From Caldisericaceae bacterium (GTDB lineage: Bacteria; Calditrichota; Calditrichia; Calditrichales; Calditrichaceae): a DNA stretch of 6,432 nucleotides. Numbering within the stretch: position 1 is the stretch's first letter; each line of letters starts with the position of its first letter. Made by a program: the position numbers and the translations under genes. Positions 6,245 through 6,432 of the stretch are shown piece after piece. Under the pieces are notes generated by a model. That model was not told where the DNA came from. It worked only from the letters and a program-made list of their open reading frames with translations, and did no database searches. The stretch spans positions 1 to 6,432 of the forward strand of contig JAGHBR010000353.1 of the NCBI GenBank assembly GCA_021160885.1. The letters run 5' to 3'.

Positions 6245-6432
6245 AAAAAAATTTTACAAAGTCTGAATACTTCTTAAATTTTAAACTTTTTGCAGAAATG
6301 GCAGATAAACATAAAATTATTAACTGTAGTAGTCATGCAATCGTTTTGTGGGGAACTCTTAGTTGAATCGCCTTAATACACCAACATTCTGGGCCACAAT
6401 GGGTGTACAAAGGCAAATCAACCAAAAAACAA
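6228..6432. other. Gene-free AT-rich tail of the window
   Basis: No convincing coding frame is seen in these 205 bases on either strand. In particular there is no continuation of the PAS protein into an ATPase domain in any frame. A bulged hairpin is possible at 6377-6407 (TACACC, AA bulge, CATT paired with AATG, GGTGTA). It could be a regulatory site for a gene beyond the right edge. Confidence 0.5.
6230..6261 (+). terminator. Weak hairpin just after the PAS gene
   Basis: CTTTG (6230-6234) pairs with CAAAG (6257-6261). One mismatch follows, then AAAA (6236-6239) pairs with TTTT (6252-6255), around a 12-base A-rich loop. The stem is GC-poor and no clear T run follows, so this is only a possible terminator. 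Confidence 0.25.

Noticed and set aside
6298..6366. 22-codon frame starting MADKHKIINC
   Set aside because: It has no Shine-Dalgarno sequence, is very short and has no recognisable features.
1..6432. CRISPR array, tRNA, rRNA, defence or toxin-antitoxin system
   Set aside because: No regularly spaced direct repeats, cloverleaf or rRNA-like sequence was seen, and none of the three genes belongs to a known defence family.

Overview
The window looks like chromosomal DNA from a Gram-negative bacterium of the FCB (Fibrobacterota-Chlorobiota-Bacteroidota) lineage. The main clue is the C-terminus of the first protein, which carries the NYPNPFNPTT-type sorting domain used by the type IX secretion system (T9SS). 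That exact wording is common in Calditrichota, Ignavibacteria and related groups. Base composition is moderate, with AT-rich intergenic stretches. A Calditrichota-like (Caldithrix-like) source is my inference; no marker gene in the window proves it.

Layout: bases 1-3419 (+) hold a large secreted zinc metallopeptidase related to fungalysin (M36). It is cut at its 5' end by the window edge, so its signal peptide lies outside. A strong hairpin (3434-3479) follows it and probably acts as its terminator. A convergent gene at 3596-4645 (-) encodes an S66-family LD-carboxypeptidase with a Tat-type signal. A 343-base intergenic region (4646-4988) separates it from a divergent gene at 4989-6227 (+). 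This last gene encodes a two-TM, double-PAS protein whose C-terminal coiled coil resembles a worn-down histidine-kinase dimerisation domain, with no ATPase domain. The last 205 bases (6228-6432) are AT-rich and hold no convincing gene.

The most striking non-coding signal is a 96-base element at 4849-4944, just upstream of the PAS gene. It has near-perfect 18/17-base terminal inverted repeats, an internal GC-rich palindrome, and a direct 6-base duplication (TTAAAT) touching both ends. This is the architecture of a MITE or similar small non-autonomous insertion. Diverged copies of its terminal sequence occur at 4801-4810 and at 6226-6244.

The three genes do not form an obvious pathway. Two concern the cell envelope or exterior (a T9SS-exported protease and a Tat-exported peptidoglycan peptidase) and one is a membrane-bound sensor. 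No operon links them, because their orientations alternate (+, -, +). I see no defence system, CRISPR array, tRNA or rRNA. The window is mostly ordinary chromosome with a few features worth a second look.
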